DNA of 38,860 bases from Alphaproteobacteria bacterium (GTDB lineage Bacteria; Pseudomonadota; Alphaproteobacteria; Rhodobacterales; Rhodobacteraceae), in contig JAUIIJ010000038.1 in the NCBI GenBank assembly GCA_030431825.1, forward strand, positions 1-38,860, read 5' to 3'. A program made the position numbers and the translations under genes. Shown piece after piece: positions 1-7,942 of this stretch (positions are counted from its first letter, which is position 1; every line of letters begins with the position of its first letter). The notes beneath the pieces were generated by a model that was given only the letters and a program-made list of their open reading frames with translations, did not search any database and had not been told where the DNA came from.

Positions 1-127
1 TCACCTTCGCCTTGTCATGCCCGTACGGCACAAGGTCATCGCTCGAAATACCAAGCTTCGCACCAATCTCCTGGATCGGCGCCTTCTCCGCTTCCCGCGC
101 TATCTCAATATCACTCTTGTAGGCCAT
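1..127 (-). CDS. fhs: Formate-tetrahydrofolate ligase, N-terminal fragment (gene runs off the window)
   Basis: Only the first 42 codons lie in the window. The translated start, [20 protein letters not shown], followed by [22 protein letters not shown], is the conserved N-terminus of formate-THF ligase, including the PYGxxKAKV element. The enzyme makes 10-formyl-THF from formate, THF and ATP in the cytoplasm. The ATG at 127 lies 6 nt after the stop of the upstream formyltransferase gene. Its Shine-Dalgarno GGAGGA is formed by the last codons of that gene, so the two are probably translationally coupled. Being last in the oxc-frc-formyltransferase line suggests that it links C1 units from oxalate to folate. 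The identification is firm; the rest of the gene cannot be checked. Confidence 0.9.
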   Translation of the reverse strand, partial: MAYKSDIEIAREAEKAPIQEIGAKLGISSDDLVPYGHDKAKV

Positions 128-133
128 TGGTTC

Positions 134-1063
134 TTATCCTCCCAGGGTGTCGCCGGTTTTCAGGGCCACGTCGCCGGCCCAGTCTGCTGCCGGCTGCTTG
201 CTGCCGCCCGCGGGTTTCACACGTTTCATCCGGATGCGACCGCCGATGCACTGCACGGTGACGCCCGCATCGCCGATCTCCATGATCCGGCTGGAGATGC
301 CGTCGCCGGGCAACCGCTCGCAGTCATAGACGCTGAGTTCCGCACCCTCGTGCGTGGTCCAGGCGCCAGGGGCCGGGTTGGTTCCCCGGATCAGGTCATA
401 AACCTGCTTGACCGGCTTGTTCCAATCGATCCTTGCGTGCTTCTTGGTACAGCGGCGCTCGTAAGTGGCGGCGCTTTCATCCTGTTCGCTATGGGGCGGA
501 TTGCCGGCGCGGAAGAGATCGCAAACCTCGAGCACCGAGTCGACCGCCGCCGGATAGATCTTCTTGAAATAGAGATCGATCACCGTGTCGTCCGGCGCGA
601 TGTCGCATACCCATTGCAGCAGCACATCCCCCTCGTCCAGCCCGTCGGTGGGGTAGAACCAGGAAAACCCGGATTTGGTATCGCCCATGATGATCGGCCA
701 GTTCACCGCCGACGGTCCGCGATAGAGCGGCAACAACGACGGATGAAAACAGATCGAACCGTGAGTGGGGACGTCGCGTGCCGCCTCGGGCACAAAGACG
801 TTGACATAGGCCATTACCATCAGATCGGCCTTGAAAGCGGCCAATTCGTCTAGTGTTTCCTGATCCTTGAAGTGAGCGGGCTGCTTGACTGGCAGGCCGC
901 GCTCAAGCGCGTATTCCTTGATCGGATCGACAGGTTTGCCCTCGCGGTCAGGCTCGCAATACACGGCAACGACCTCGTCGACACCGGTATCGAGGATTTT
1001 GGCCAGGGCATCCTTGCCGAACGCCTGCTGGCCCATCACGATGATACGCATGGATTTGGTCAT
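134..1063 (-). CDS. 10-formyl-THF hydrolase/formyltransferase-like protein (ALDH1L1 N-terminal-domain type)
   Basis: The 309-residue protein has a formyltransferase N-domain and a C-terminal FMT_C-like domain. The motif around 107 ([11 protein letters not shown]), then SAVNW and GLDEGD near 143, follows the hydrolase domain of 10-formyl-THF dehydrogenase (catalytic His106 and Asp142 there; His107 and Asp143 here, same spacing). Methionyl-tRNA formyltransferases carry an Asn two residues before this His; here that position is Cys105, as in neither FMT nor PurU. The later [13 protein letters not shown] and GAWT elements also match the dehydrogenase domain. The ATG overlaps the frc stop by 4 nt (ATGA), and fhs follows 6 nt downstream. 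I infer formyl transfer or hydrolysis between 10-formyl-THF and formyl-CoA metabolism; the actual reaction is unproven. An automatic label of Fmt would be misleading. Confidence 0.8.
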   Translation of the reverse strand: MTKSMRIIVMGQQAFGKDALAKILDTGVDEVVAVYCEPDREGKPVDPIKEYALERGLPVKQPAHFKDQETLDELAAFKADLMVMAYVNVFVPEAARDVPTHGSICFHPSLLPLYRGPSAVNWPIIMGDTKSGFSWFYPTDGLDEGDVLLQWVCDIAPDDTVIDLYFKKIYPAAVDSVLEVCDLFRAGNPPHSEQDESAATYERRCTKKHARIDWNKPVKQVYDLIRGTNPAPGAWTTHEGAELSVYDCERLPGDGISSRIMEIGDAGVTVQCIGGRIRMKRVKPAGGSKQPAADWAGDVALKTGDTLGG

Positions 1064-2334
1064 TCCGCCGCCTTCCGCGTGACCTCACCCACCGCGCCTG
1101 AACCGATCACACGTTCCAGTTCCTCGCCGGTATATCCCAGCACGCTCGACAGGATTTCCTCGGTATGTTCGCCCAGCAGCGGCGAACGCTCGACCTCGAC
1201 CGGGCTGTCCGACAGCTTGATCGGGCAACCGACGCTGATGTATTCGCCGCGCTCGGGATGATCGACCTTGACCAGCGTGCCGGTCGCATAAAGCCCTTCG
1301 TCCTCGGAAATTTCCTTCATCGACAGGATGGGACCGACCGGGATGTTCAGCGGGTTGCAGATGTCCATGACTTCGAACTTGGTCTTGGTCATCGTCCATT
1401 GCTCGATGCGCTCGAATATCTCGTTGAGCTTGTCCAGCCGTTCCGGAGGCGTCTTGTAACCCTCCCTGGTTTTCCACTCCGGCTCGCCGATCACGTCACA
1501 GATCTTTTCCCAGACCGCAGCCTGCGTGATGAAATAGGTATAGGCGTTGGGATCATCCTCCCATCCCTTGCACTTCAGGATACGGCCGGGCTGACCGCCG
1601 CCCGAGTCATTGCCCGCGCGCGGCGTTGCTTCGCCGAACGGAACGCCCTCGCCATACTGGCTGTATTCGGTCAGCGGACCCGCCGCCAAACGCTGCTGAT
1701 CGCGCAGCTTCACGCGGGACAGGTTCAGGACACCGTCCTGCATCGCCGCGGAGACCTTCTGGCCGCGACCGGATTTTTCACGATGGAACAATGCCGTCAC
1801 AATACCAAGGCACAGGTGCAGCCCGGTGCCGGAATCGCCGATCTGCGCACCCGTCACCAGCGGCGGGCCATCGCGGAACCCGGTGGTCGAGGCCGATCCG
1901 CCCGCGCATTGCGCGACGTTTTCGTAAACCTTGCAGTCCTCGTATTTGCCCGGGCCGAACCCCTTGATCGACGCCATGATGATGCGCGGATTGATCTTCT
2001 GGATGTTCTCCCAGCTGAACCCCATGCGATCCAGCGCGCCGGGCGCGAAATTCTCGACCAGCACGTCGCATTCCTCGATCAACCGGGTGAGAACCTCTTT
2101 GCCCGTCTCGTTCTTGGAGTTGAGCTCGATCGACCGCTTGTTGTGGTTGAGCATCGTGAAATACAGGCTGTCGGCGCCCGGCACATCAACGAGTTGCTTG
2201 CGGGTTGCGTCGCCGACACCGGGGCGCTCGACCTTGATCACATCCGCACCGAACCAGGCCAGCAACTGGGTGCAGGTTGGTCCCGACTGAACATGTGTGA
2301 AATCGAGAACCTTGATTCCTTCGAGTGCTTTCAT
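1060..2334 (-). CDS. frc: Formyl-CoA:oxalate CoA-transferase
   Basis: This class III CoA-transferase of 424 residues moves CoA from formyl-CoA to oxalate, giving oxalyl-CoA and formate. It aligns by eye along its whole length with Oxalobacter FRC. The N-terminal [16 protein letters not shown] is present, the nucleophile Asp is Asp167 in [12 protein letters not shown] (Asp169 in Oxalobacter), and the glycine loop GGGQPG lies near residues 245-251 ahead of the LKCKGWE segment. The size matches the family (about 428). The gene lies 21 nt behind oxc and overlaps the next gene by 4 nt, so one transcript is likely. The mature enzyme is an interlocked dimer in the cytoplasm. Succinyl-CoA could be an alternative donor, which would connect it to the sucCD pair across the divergent promoter. 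Confidence 0.95.
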   Translation of the reverse strand: MKALEGIKVLDFTHVQSGPTCTQLLAWFGADVIKVERPGVGDATRKQLVDVPGADSLYFTMLNHNKRSIELNSKNETGKEVLTRLIEECDVLVENFAPGALDRMGFSWENIQKINPRIIMASIKGFGPGKYEDCKVYENVAQCAGGSASTTGFRDGPPLVTGAQIGDSGTGLHLCLGIVTALFHREKSGRGQKVSAAMQDGVLNLSRVKLRDQQRLAAGPLTEYSQYGEGVPFGEATPRAGNDSGGGQPGRILKCKGWEDDPNAYTYFITQAAVWEKICDVIGEPEWKTREGYKTPPERLDKLNEIFERIEQWTMTKTKFEVMDICNPLNIPVGPILSMKEISEDEGLYATGTLVKVDHPERGEYISVGCPIKLSDSPVEVERSPLLGEHTEEILSSVLGYTGEELERVIGSGAVGEVTRKAAE

Positions 2335-2355
2335 GGCTGTATTCCTGTTCGTGAC

Positions 2356-4119
2356 TTACTTGCGTGCCTGCGGATAGCGCGCCTGCGCGACCACCGACTG
2401 CGGATTGAGGTTGCCGATATTGCCGCTTTCCTTGCCGGCGGCGGGATCGATTGCGGCGTTGATCAGGGTGGGTTTGCCGCTTTCCAGTGCGGCATCGACC
2501 GCACGGCGCAACTCATCGGGCGTGGTGACATGCTCGCCGACGCCGCCAAAGGCCGCCATCATCTGGTCATAACGGGCATCGGGCACGAACACCGTCGTCG
2601 CCGGGTCGTCGCCGCCGCCCCAGTTTTCACCATCACCGCGATAGATGCCGTTGTTGTTGAACACGACCACGCAGACAGGAAGGTTGTAGCGACAGATGGT
2701 TTCCACCTCCATGCCGCAGAAGCCAAAGGCGCTGTCGCCCTCGACCGCCAGAACCTGTTTGCCGGTCTCGATCGAGGCCGCGATGGCGGCGCCCATGCCA
2801 ATGCCCATCACCCCCCATGTGCCGACGTCGATCCGGTGCCGTGGCTTGTGCACGTTGATGATCGAACGCGCCAGGTCGAGCGTGTTTGCGCCCTCGTTCA
2901 CGAGGATCGTGTCCGGCTTGTCGGTGATCACCTGCTTCAACACGCCCAGTGCCGCGTGGTAATCCATCGGAATGTTGTTGTTCTGAAGACGTGCCGCCAT
3001 CTTCTCCATGTTGGCCGTGGCCTTGGAATGCACCTGATCCAGCCAGTCCTTGGGCGGGGCGATGCCCTCGTTCTCCATCCCGTCGATCAGCGCCCTCGCG
3101 CAGGATCCGACATCGCCGACCAGCGGTGCCGCGATTTCCACGTTGCTGTCCATCTCCTCGGCGTCGATGTCGATCTGGATGAATTTCTTGGAACCCGGTT
3201 CACCCCATTGCTTGCCCTTCCCGTGACTGAGCAGCCAGTTGATCCGCGCGCCCAGCATGATAACGACATCGCTCTCCTTGAGGACCAGCGACCGCGCCGC
3301 CGAGGCGCATTGCGGATGGGTATCGGGCAACAGGCCCTTGGCCATCGACATGGGCAGGAAAGGATAGCCCGACTTTTCGACCAGTTCGCGCACGGTGTCG
3401 TCGGATTGGTCATAGGCCGCCCCCTTGCCGATCACGATCAGCGGGCGCTTCGCCTCTTTCATAACGCCGATGGCGCGGGAAATCGCCTCCGGCGACGGGG
3501 TCTGGCGCGGTGCCGGATCAATCACCTTGACCAGCGACTGCGCACCCTTGGCGGCCTCCATGGTCTGGCCCAGCATGGCGCCCGGGATGTCGAGGTAAAC
3601 GCCGCCCGGCCGGCCGCTGACGGCGCTGCGGATCGCGCGGGCTACAGCGATACCGATATCCTCTGCATAGGTCAGGCGATAGGCAGCCTTGCAAAACGGC
3701 CGCGCCATGGCGAGTTGGTCCATCTCTTCGTAATCGCCCTGCGCCAGATCGACGATTTCGCGTTCGGACGAACCGGATATCAGGATCATCGGCCAGCAGT
3801 TGGTGGTGGCATTTGCAAGCGCGGTCAGTCCGTTCATGAAGCCGGGCGCAGACACCGTCATGCAGACACCCGGTTTCTTGGTCAGGAAGCCGGCGACAGA
3901 CGCGGCGTAGCCCGCATGCTGTTCGTGCCGGAACGAAATCACCCGCATGCCCTGCGCCTGGGCGTAACGACCCAGATCGGTGATCGGGATACCCGGCACG
4001 TTATAGATGGTGTTTATGTCATTCAGCTTGAGAGCGTCGATCAACAGGTGGAACCCATCGGTCAAGTTCTGCGGCGCGATGTCTGATACATCATCCTGCA
4101 CGGCGGCGGATTGTGTCAT
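2356..4119 (-). CDS. oxc: Oxalyl-CoA decarboxylase
   Basis: This thiamine-diphosphate enzyme of 587 residues converts oxalyl-CoA to formyl-CoA and CO2. It shows the three ThDP-family domains. The ThDP-activating glutamate is Glu66 in SFRHEQHAGYAAS. SGSSEREIVDLAQGDYEEMDQ is diagnostic for Oxc within the family. GVMGIGMG and the cofactor motif EGDSAFGF...NNNGIYRGD lie in the C-terminal third. The N-terminus is about 14 residues longer than in Oxalobacter Oxc. ATG at 4119 is preceded by GGAG with 7 nt spacing. The gene stands 28 nt after gntR and 21 nt before frc. Family members bind ADP as an activator; that site is not assessed here. The call is firm. Confidence 0.96.
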   Translation of the reverse strand: MTQSAAVQDDVSDIAPQNLTDGFHLLIDALKLNDINTIYNVPGIPITDLGRYAQAQGMRVISFRHEQHAGYAASVAGFLTKKPGVCMTVSAPGFMNGLTALANATTNCWPMILISGSSEREIVDLAQGDYEEMDQLAMARPFCKAAYRLTYAEDIGIAVARAIRSAVSGRPGGVYLDIPGAMLGQTMEAAKGAQSLVKVIDPAPRQTPSPEAISRAIGVMKEAKRPLIVIGKGAAYDQSDDTVRELVEKSGYPFLPMSMAKGLLPDTHPQCASAARSLVLKESDVVIMLGARINWLLSHGKGKQWGEPGSKKFIQIDIDAEEMDSNVEIAAPLVGDVGSCARALIDGMENEGIAPPKDWLDQVHSKATANMEKMAARLQNNNIPMDYHAALGVLKQVITDKPDTILVNEGANTLDLARSIINVHKPRHRIDVGTWGVMGIGMGAAIAASIETGKQVLAVEGDSAFGFCGMEVETICRYNLPVCVVVFNNNGIYRGDGENWGGGDDPATTVFVPDARYDQMMAAFGGVGEHVTTPDELRRAVDAALESGKPTLINAAIDPAAGKESGNIGNLNPQSVVAQARYPQARK

Positions 4120-4147
4120 TTTTGATCTCCGAATTCTTTCCGTATCT

Positions 4148-4864
4148 CTAGCCAGCTTCAGTTCTTGCGGACCCCAGACTTTCCAGCCGGGTCCAGGTCT
4201 TGTGAATGTGGTCGTGCAACCTCATGGTGTGCTCGCGGACCCGTCGCGACGCCAGGTCGGCATCCCGCGCCTCGAGCGCCTCGAGAATCTCGATATGATC
4301 CGCAACCGACTTGCGCGCGCGATCGCTCTCGCCCATCGCCCGCCTGCGGATCGCCTTCATGTGCGTGAACAATCCGTCCGCTGTCGTCTTGAGCAATTCG
4401 CAGCCCGACAATTCAAGAATTGTCTGATGAAACTTGATATTGGCGTCCGAATATTCTTCGAGTTCGGCCCGGACCGCATCGCTGCTGTGGCGCATGGCAA
4501 AGCGGCGCAGCGCCTTCAGATCCGCATCGCTCGCCACCTCGGTCGCAAGCCGCGCGGCCATGCTTTCGAGCGCCGCCCAGGTCACGACCATCTGCAGGAT
4601 CTCGTCGCGCGACTTGCGCAAGACGAACACGCCCCGGCGCGGCACGATCTGCACCAACCCCTCATGGGCCAGCCGCGCCAAGGCTTCACGGATCGGGGTC
4701 CGTGATACCGCGAGACGTTCGGCAAGCTGCCGCTCATCCAGCCGAAGGTCGGCGTCGGGATGGTAGATGTTCATGTTCAGAATGGCTTCTTTCAGAACCT
4801 CGAAAGTGTGATCCTTCAGCGTGAAGTTCACCGAAATCGGATTCAGGCTGTCACCAATCGACAC
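4148..4864 (-). CDS. GntR family regulator, FadR subfamily (FCD domain)
   Basis: This is a transcription factor of about 238 residues. Its winged-helix domain contains the signature RLAVSRTPIREALARLAHEGLVQ followed by PRRGVFV. An all-alpha FCD effector domain follows, with metal-ligand-like residues in DANIKFHQTI and DHIEILEAL and in the final RVREHTMRLHDHI helix. I place the start at GTG 4864, not the TTG 18 nt upstream, because GGGAGGGG lies 8 nt before the GTG. The gene heads the oxc-frc line and faces the isochorismatase-sucCD arm. Two TGGTATACCA palindromes upstream fit the FadR-type consensus TNGTNNNACNA and are its probable operators. FCD proteins usually bind small organic acids, so oxalate, glyoxylate or a CoA ester is a plausible inducer, but this is inference. 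Confidence 0.88.
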   Translation of the reverse strand: MSIGDSLNPISVNFTLKDHTFEVLKEAILNMNIYHPDADLRLDERQLAERLAVSRTPIREALARLAHEGLVQIVPRRGVFVLRKSRDEILQMVVTWAALESMAARLATEVASDADLKALRRFAMRHSSDAVRAELEEYSDANIKFHQTILELSGCELLKTTADGLFTHMKAIRRRAMGESDRARKSVADHIEILEALEARDADLASRRVREHTMRLHDHIHKTWTRLESLGSARTEAG

Positions 4865-4928
4865 GCGAAGCACCCCTCCCAAGGCGTTTCAGTCAGACCC
4901 CGGATCGAGGCAGCTGAAATTGTGTATG

Positions 4929-4962
4929 TGGTATACCATACATCAGGCGCATCATCGGTCAA
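4929..4962 (-). promoter_or_regulatory. Leftward promoter with GntR operator O1
   Basis: The perfect palindrome TGGTATACCA occupies 4929-4938 and is preceded by GTATG. On the minus strand a TTGACC box (4962-4957) and a TATGGT box (4940-4935) are separated by 16 bp. The palindrome overlaps the proposed -10 box, as expected for repression of the gntR-oxc-frc transcript. The palindrome is directly seen; the promoter assignment is inferred. Confidence 0.6.
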
Positions 4963-4996
4963 CAGGTTTTATATCGTGGAAAATCAGCAAACTACC

Positions 4997-5027
4997 TTGA
5001 CAAAACTCTCTGTGGTATACCACATAC
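4997..5027 (+). promoter_or_regulatory. Rightward promoter with GntR operator O2
   Basis: A second perfect TGGTATACCA at 5013-5022 is followed by CATAC, so O2 is the inverted counterpart of O1 over 15 bp (GTATG plus the palindrome). A consensus TTGACA -35 box sits at 4997-5002. The best -10 is the weak CACATA at 5021-5026 (18 bp spacing), overlapping the operator. It should drive the isochorismatase-sucCD genes. The boxes are seen; their function is inferred. Confidence 0.55.
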
Positions 5028-5060
5028 CTGCGAAATCGAATCTGCCATTTGGAGCAAGGG

Positions 5061-5603
5061 ATGCTGATCAGAGCAACGGATTCGGCACTTGTTGTGATCG
5101 ACATGCAGGAACGGCTCGTGCCTGCCATGCAAGCCCCTGCGCGCACCATCGCAAATACGCGGCTACTGCTGACCGCCGCAAGACGCACCGGGGTGCCGGC
5201 ATTGCTGACTGAACAGTATCCACAAGGGCTTGGCAAGACAGTGCCGGAGGTACGAAACGCCGCAGAAGGCGCACTAGTCCTGCCCAAGATGCATTTTTCA
5301 TGTATGGAAGACCCGGCATTCGCCGACGCATTTCTCGCGCTCGGACGCAAGCAGGCCGTTATTGCCGGAATGGAGGCACATATCTGCGTGGTACAAACTG
5401 CCGAAAGTCTTGTCGAAGCGGGCTTTGATGTCTTTGTCGTTTCCGATGCGACAGCGTCCCGCACGCTTGAAAGCGAGCGTGCCTGTCTTGCCCGGCTAAG
5501 TGCGGCGGGCGTCGGCATCGTAACCGCGGAGATGGTGGTCTTCGAATGGCTTGGCCGCGCGGGAACCCCCGAATTCAAAGAGCTTTTGCCACTCATCAAG
5601 TAA
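5061..5603 (+). CDS. Isochorismatase-fold cysteine hydrolase
   Basis: This is a 180-residue member of the isochorismatase/nicotinamidase-like superfamily. The catalytic triad is visible as Asp14 (VVIDMQERL), Lys76 (LPKMHFSC) and Cys109 (EAHICV), with the usual cis-peptide region GMEAH just before the Cys. Its short form resembles the ISOC2/YcaC-like branch. I choose ATG 5061, with GGAG 6 nt upstream, over a TTG at 5049. It is the first gene of the rightward arm controlled from the GntR operators, 26 nt before sucC. Family members hydrolyse amides or C-N and C-O bonds, so an amide such as oxamate that yields oxalate is conceivable. The true substrate cannot be read from the sequence. Confidence 0.85.
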   Translation: MLIRATDSALVVIDMQERLVPAMQAPARTIANTRLLLTAARRTGVPALLTEQYPQGLGKTVPEVRNAAEGALVLPKMHFSCMEDPAFADAFLALGRKQAVIAGMEAHICVVQTAESLVEAGFDVFVVSDATASRTLESERACLARLSAAGVGIVTAEMVVFEWLGRAGTPEFKELLPLIK

Positions 5604-5629
5604 AATTCCACACCGGGAGTCTAAGACGA

Positions 5630-6823
5630 ATGAACATCCACGAATACCAGGCCAAACAGGTGCTGAAAGGATTCGGCGCTCCGATCGCCAACGGCGTTCC
5701 CATCACCAGCCTGGATCAGGCCGAGGCGGCCATTGCATCGCTTCCGGGTCCCGTCTGGGTTGTAAAGAGCCAGATTCACGCCGGCGGACGCGGCAAGGGC
5801 AAGTTCAAGGAACTGGCCGAAGATGCCAAGGGCGGCGTTCGCGTGTCCTTTTCCGCCGAAGAGGCGCTCGACAACGTCAAGGAAATGTTCGGAAACACGC
5901 TGGTGACCAAGCAGACCGGCCCGGCGGGCAAGCAGGTCAATCGGCTGTATATCGAGGACGGCGCCGACATCGACCGGGAGCTTTACCTGTCGATCCTGGT
6001 CGATCGCGAAACCGGCAAGACATCCTTTGTGGCGTCGACCGAAGGCGGCATGGACATCGAAGCCGTGGCCGAGGAAACCCCCGACAGGATCCACACGATC
6101 GGTATTACCGCATCGCAGGGCGTGACCGACGCCGACGCGGAAAAGATCGCCGACGCCTATGAGCTCACCGGCGACACGCGCGCGCAGGGCAAGGCGCTTT
6201 TCGCGCAACTCTACGAGGCCTTCACCAGCAAGGACATGAGCCTGCTGGAAATCAACCCGCTGATCGTGACCAAGGCGGGTGACATACAGGTGCTCGACGC
6301 CAAGGTCTCGTTTGACGGCAACGCCCTGTTCCGGCATCCCGACATCATGGAACTGCGGGACGAAACCGAAGAAGACGACAAGGAAATCGAAGCGAGCAAA
6401 TACGATCTTGCCTATATCGCGCTGGATGGCGAGATCGGCTGCATGGTCAACGGCGCAGGGCTCGCGATGGCGACGATGGACATCATCAAGCTCTACGGAG
6501 CGTCACCGGCCAACTTCCTTGATGTGGGCGGTGGTGCGACCACCGAAAAGGTCACCGCCGCGTTCAAGATCATCACCTCGGACCCGAACGTCAAAGGCAT
6601 TCTCGTCAATATCTTCGGTGGCATCATGCGCTGTGATGTGATCGCCGAGGGCGTGGTGCAGGCGGTCAAGGACGTCGGCCTCAAGGTGCCACTGGTCGTG
6701 CGGCTGGAAGGCACGAAAGTCGAGGAAGGCAAGGCCATCATCAATGACAGCGGCCTGAATGTGATCGCAGCGGACGATCTGGATGACGCCGCACAAAAAA
6801 TCGTCAAGGCCGTGAAGGGGTAA
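5630..6823 (+). CDS. sucC: Succinyl-CoA synthetase-like ligase, beta subunit
   Basis: The 397-residue ADP-forming acyl-CoA synthetase beta subunit has an ATP-grasp N-terminal half ([24 protein letters not shown] for nucleotide binding; EINPLIVT for Mg binding) and a ligase-CoA C-terminal half with [18 protein letters not shown] and FGGIMRCD. The last motif is of the SucC type and not the INRCD seen in malate thiokinase MtkA. With SucD it interconverts succinate, CoA and ATP with succinyl-CoA. I start at ATG 5630, which gives the standard N-terminus; reading further upstream would overlap the hydrolase gene. No mdh, sucA or sucB is nearby, unlike the usual TCA-cycle location in Rhodobacterales. 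It may therefore be a paralogue serving oxalate metabolism, by making succinyl-CoA or activating another diacid. Confidence 0.9.
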   Translation: MNIHEYQAKQVLKGFGAPIANGVPITSLDQAEAAIASLPGPVWVVKSQIHAGGRGKGKFKELAEDAKGGVRVSFSAEEALDNVKEMFGNTLVTKQTGPAGKQVNRLYIEDGADIDRELYLSILVDRETGKTSFVASTEGGMDIEAVAEETPDRIHTIGITASQGVTDADAEKIADAYELTGDTRAQGKALFAQLYEAFTSKDMSLLEINPLIVTKAGDIQVLDAKVSFDGNALFRHPDIMELRDETEEDDKEIEASKYDLAYIALDGEIGCMVNGAGLAMATMDIIKLYGASPANFLDVGGGATTEKVTAAFKIITSDPNVKGILVNIFGGIMRCDVIAEGVVQAVKDVGLKVPLVVRLEGTKVEEGKAIINDSGLNVIAADDLDDAAQKIVKAVKG

Positions 6824-6827
6824 GAGC

Positions 6828-7727
6828 ATGTCCATTCTGATCGACAAGAACACCAAGGTCATCGTTCAGGGCCTGACCGGCAAGACCGGCACGTTCCACA
6901 CCGAACAGGCGCTGGCCTATCACGGCACGCAGATGGTCGCGGGCACCCACCCGAAAAAGGGCGGCACCGACTGGACCGGCTCGAATGGTGAAAGCCTGCC
7001 GATCTACGCCAGCGTTGCCGAGGCCAAGGATGCCACCGGCGCCACCGCATCGGTGATCTACGTGCCGCCCGCAGGCGCGGCCGCCGCCATCGAGGAAGCC
7101 ATCGATGCGGGCATCGACCTGATCACCTGTATCACCGAAGGCGTTCCGGTGCTCGACATGGTGCGGGTCAAGGAAAAGCTCGCGGCCTCGAAAAGCCGCC
7201 TGATCGGCCCCAACTGCCCCGGCCTGATGACGCCGGACGAGTGCAAGATCGGCATCATGCCCGGTTCGATCTTCAAGAAGGGATCGGTCGGCGTCCTCTC
7301 CCGCTCGGGCACGCTCACCTACGAAGCGGTGTTCCAGACCACGGCGGCCGGGCTGGGCCAGAGTTCGGCGGTGGGGATTGGCGGCGACCCGGTCAAGGGA
7401 ACCGAGTTCATCGACGTGCTGGAACTGTTCCTCGCCGATGACGAAACCCAGTCGATCATCATGATCGGCGAAATCGGCGGCAGCGCCGAAGAGGACGCCG
7501 CGCAGTTCCTGATCGACGAAGCCAGGAAGGGACGCAAGAAGCCGGTCGTCGGCTTTATCGCCGGGCGTACCGCGCCTCCGGGCCGCACGATGGGCCACGC
7601 GGGCGCCGTGATCTCGGGCGGCAAGGGCGGTGCCGAAGACAAGATCGAAGCGATGCAAGCGGCCGGCATCCGTGTCTCGCCCTCGCCTGCAAAACTGGGT
7701 GAAACTCTGGTCGACCTTCTGGGCTGA
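6828..7727 (+). CDS. sucD: Succinyl-CoA synthetase-like ligase, alpha subunit
   Basis: The 299-residue alpha partner of the preceding beta subunit begins 4 nt after its stop, with AGGGG inside the end of sucC as ribosome site. It has an N-terminal CoA-binding Rossmann domain ([13 protein letters not shown]), the GPNCPG motif at 127-132 and the active-site phosphohistidine His257 in [11 protein letters not shown]. The length is typical (about 290-300). The two subunits form the alpha-beta ligase unit in the cytoplasm. The context, between a GntR-controlled hydrolase and a PanE-like reductase and opposite oxc/frc, argues for a dedicated oxalate-related role. Sequence motifs alone do not separate succinate from other small diacids. 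Confidence 0.9.
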   Translation: MSILIDKNTKVIVQGLTGKTGTFHTEQALAYHGTQMVAGTHPKKGGTDWTGSNGESLPIYASVAEAKDATGATASVIYVPPAGAAAAIEEAIDAGIDLITCITEGVPVLDMVRVKEKLAASKSRLIGPNCPGLMTPDECKIGIMPGSIFKKGSVGVLSRSGTLTYEAVFQTTAAGLGQSSAVGIGGDPVKGTEFIDVLELFLADDETQSIIMIGEIGGSAEEDAAQFLIDEARKGRKKPVVGFIAGRTAPPGRTMGHAGAVISGGKGGAEDKIEAMQAAGIRVSPSPAKLGETLVDLLG

Positions 7728-7735
7728 CCGCGCAG

Positions 7736-7762
7736 GGGCGGAAGGCGTCATGCCTTCCGCCC
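7736..7762 (+). terminator. Strong hairpin after sucD
   Basis: A perfect 11-bp stem (GGGCGGAAGGC at 7736-7746 with its complement at 7752-7762) closes a 5-nt loop 8 nt after the sucD stop. No U-run follows, so it may be a terminator of the short-tail type or an mRNA 3'-end stabiliser. It separates sucCD from the PanE-like gene, which therefore may have its own promoter. Confidence 0.6.
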
Positions 7763-7942
7763 AGAGCGACACGCGCGCGTCAGAACGACACCCGCGACTA
7801 AAGTCTGCATGATCGCCGCGATAGAATATTGCGCACAGGCGGCAAATGCTTTCTACATCGAACCCAACGGATCGGCCAAACGGCCCCCACCTGTTTCTAT
7901 CCGGCCCGCCGGATTGCGCAACTTACGGAGCTGACTGTTCTC

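Noticed and set aside
134..1063. Methionyl-tRNA formyltransferase
   Set aside because: The FMT active-site Asn is replaced by Cys, the motifs follow the ALDH1L1 domain, and the gene is not beside def.
1165..4086. Very long open frame on the + strand opposite oxc and frc
   Set aside because: It is the antisense image of two recognisable enzymes in GC-rich DNA. Its translation is rich in Arg, His, Asp and Gln and lacks any domain.
5630..7727. Malate-CoA ligase (MtkAB) of a serine cycle
   Set aside because: The beta subunit has the SucC-type GGIMRCD motif, and no serine-cycle genes (mcl, sga, hpr) are nearby.
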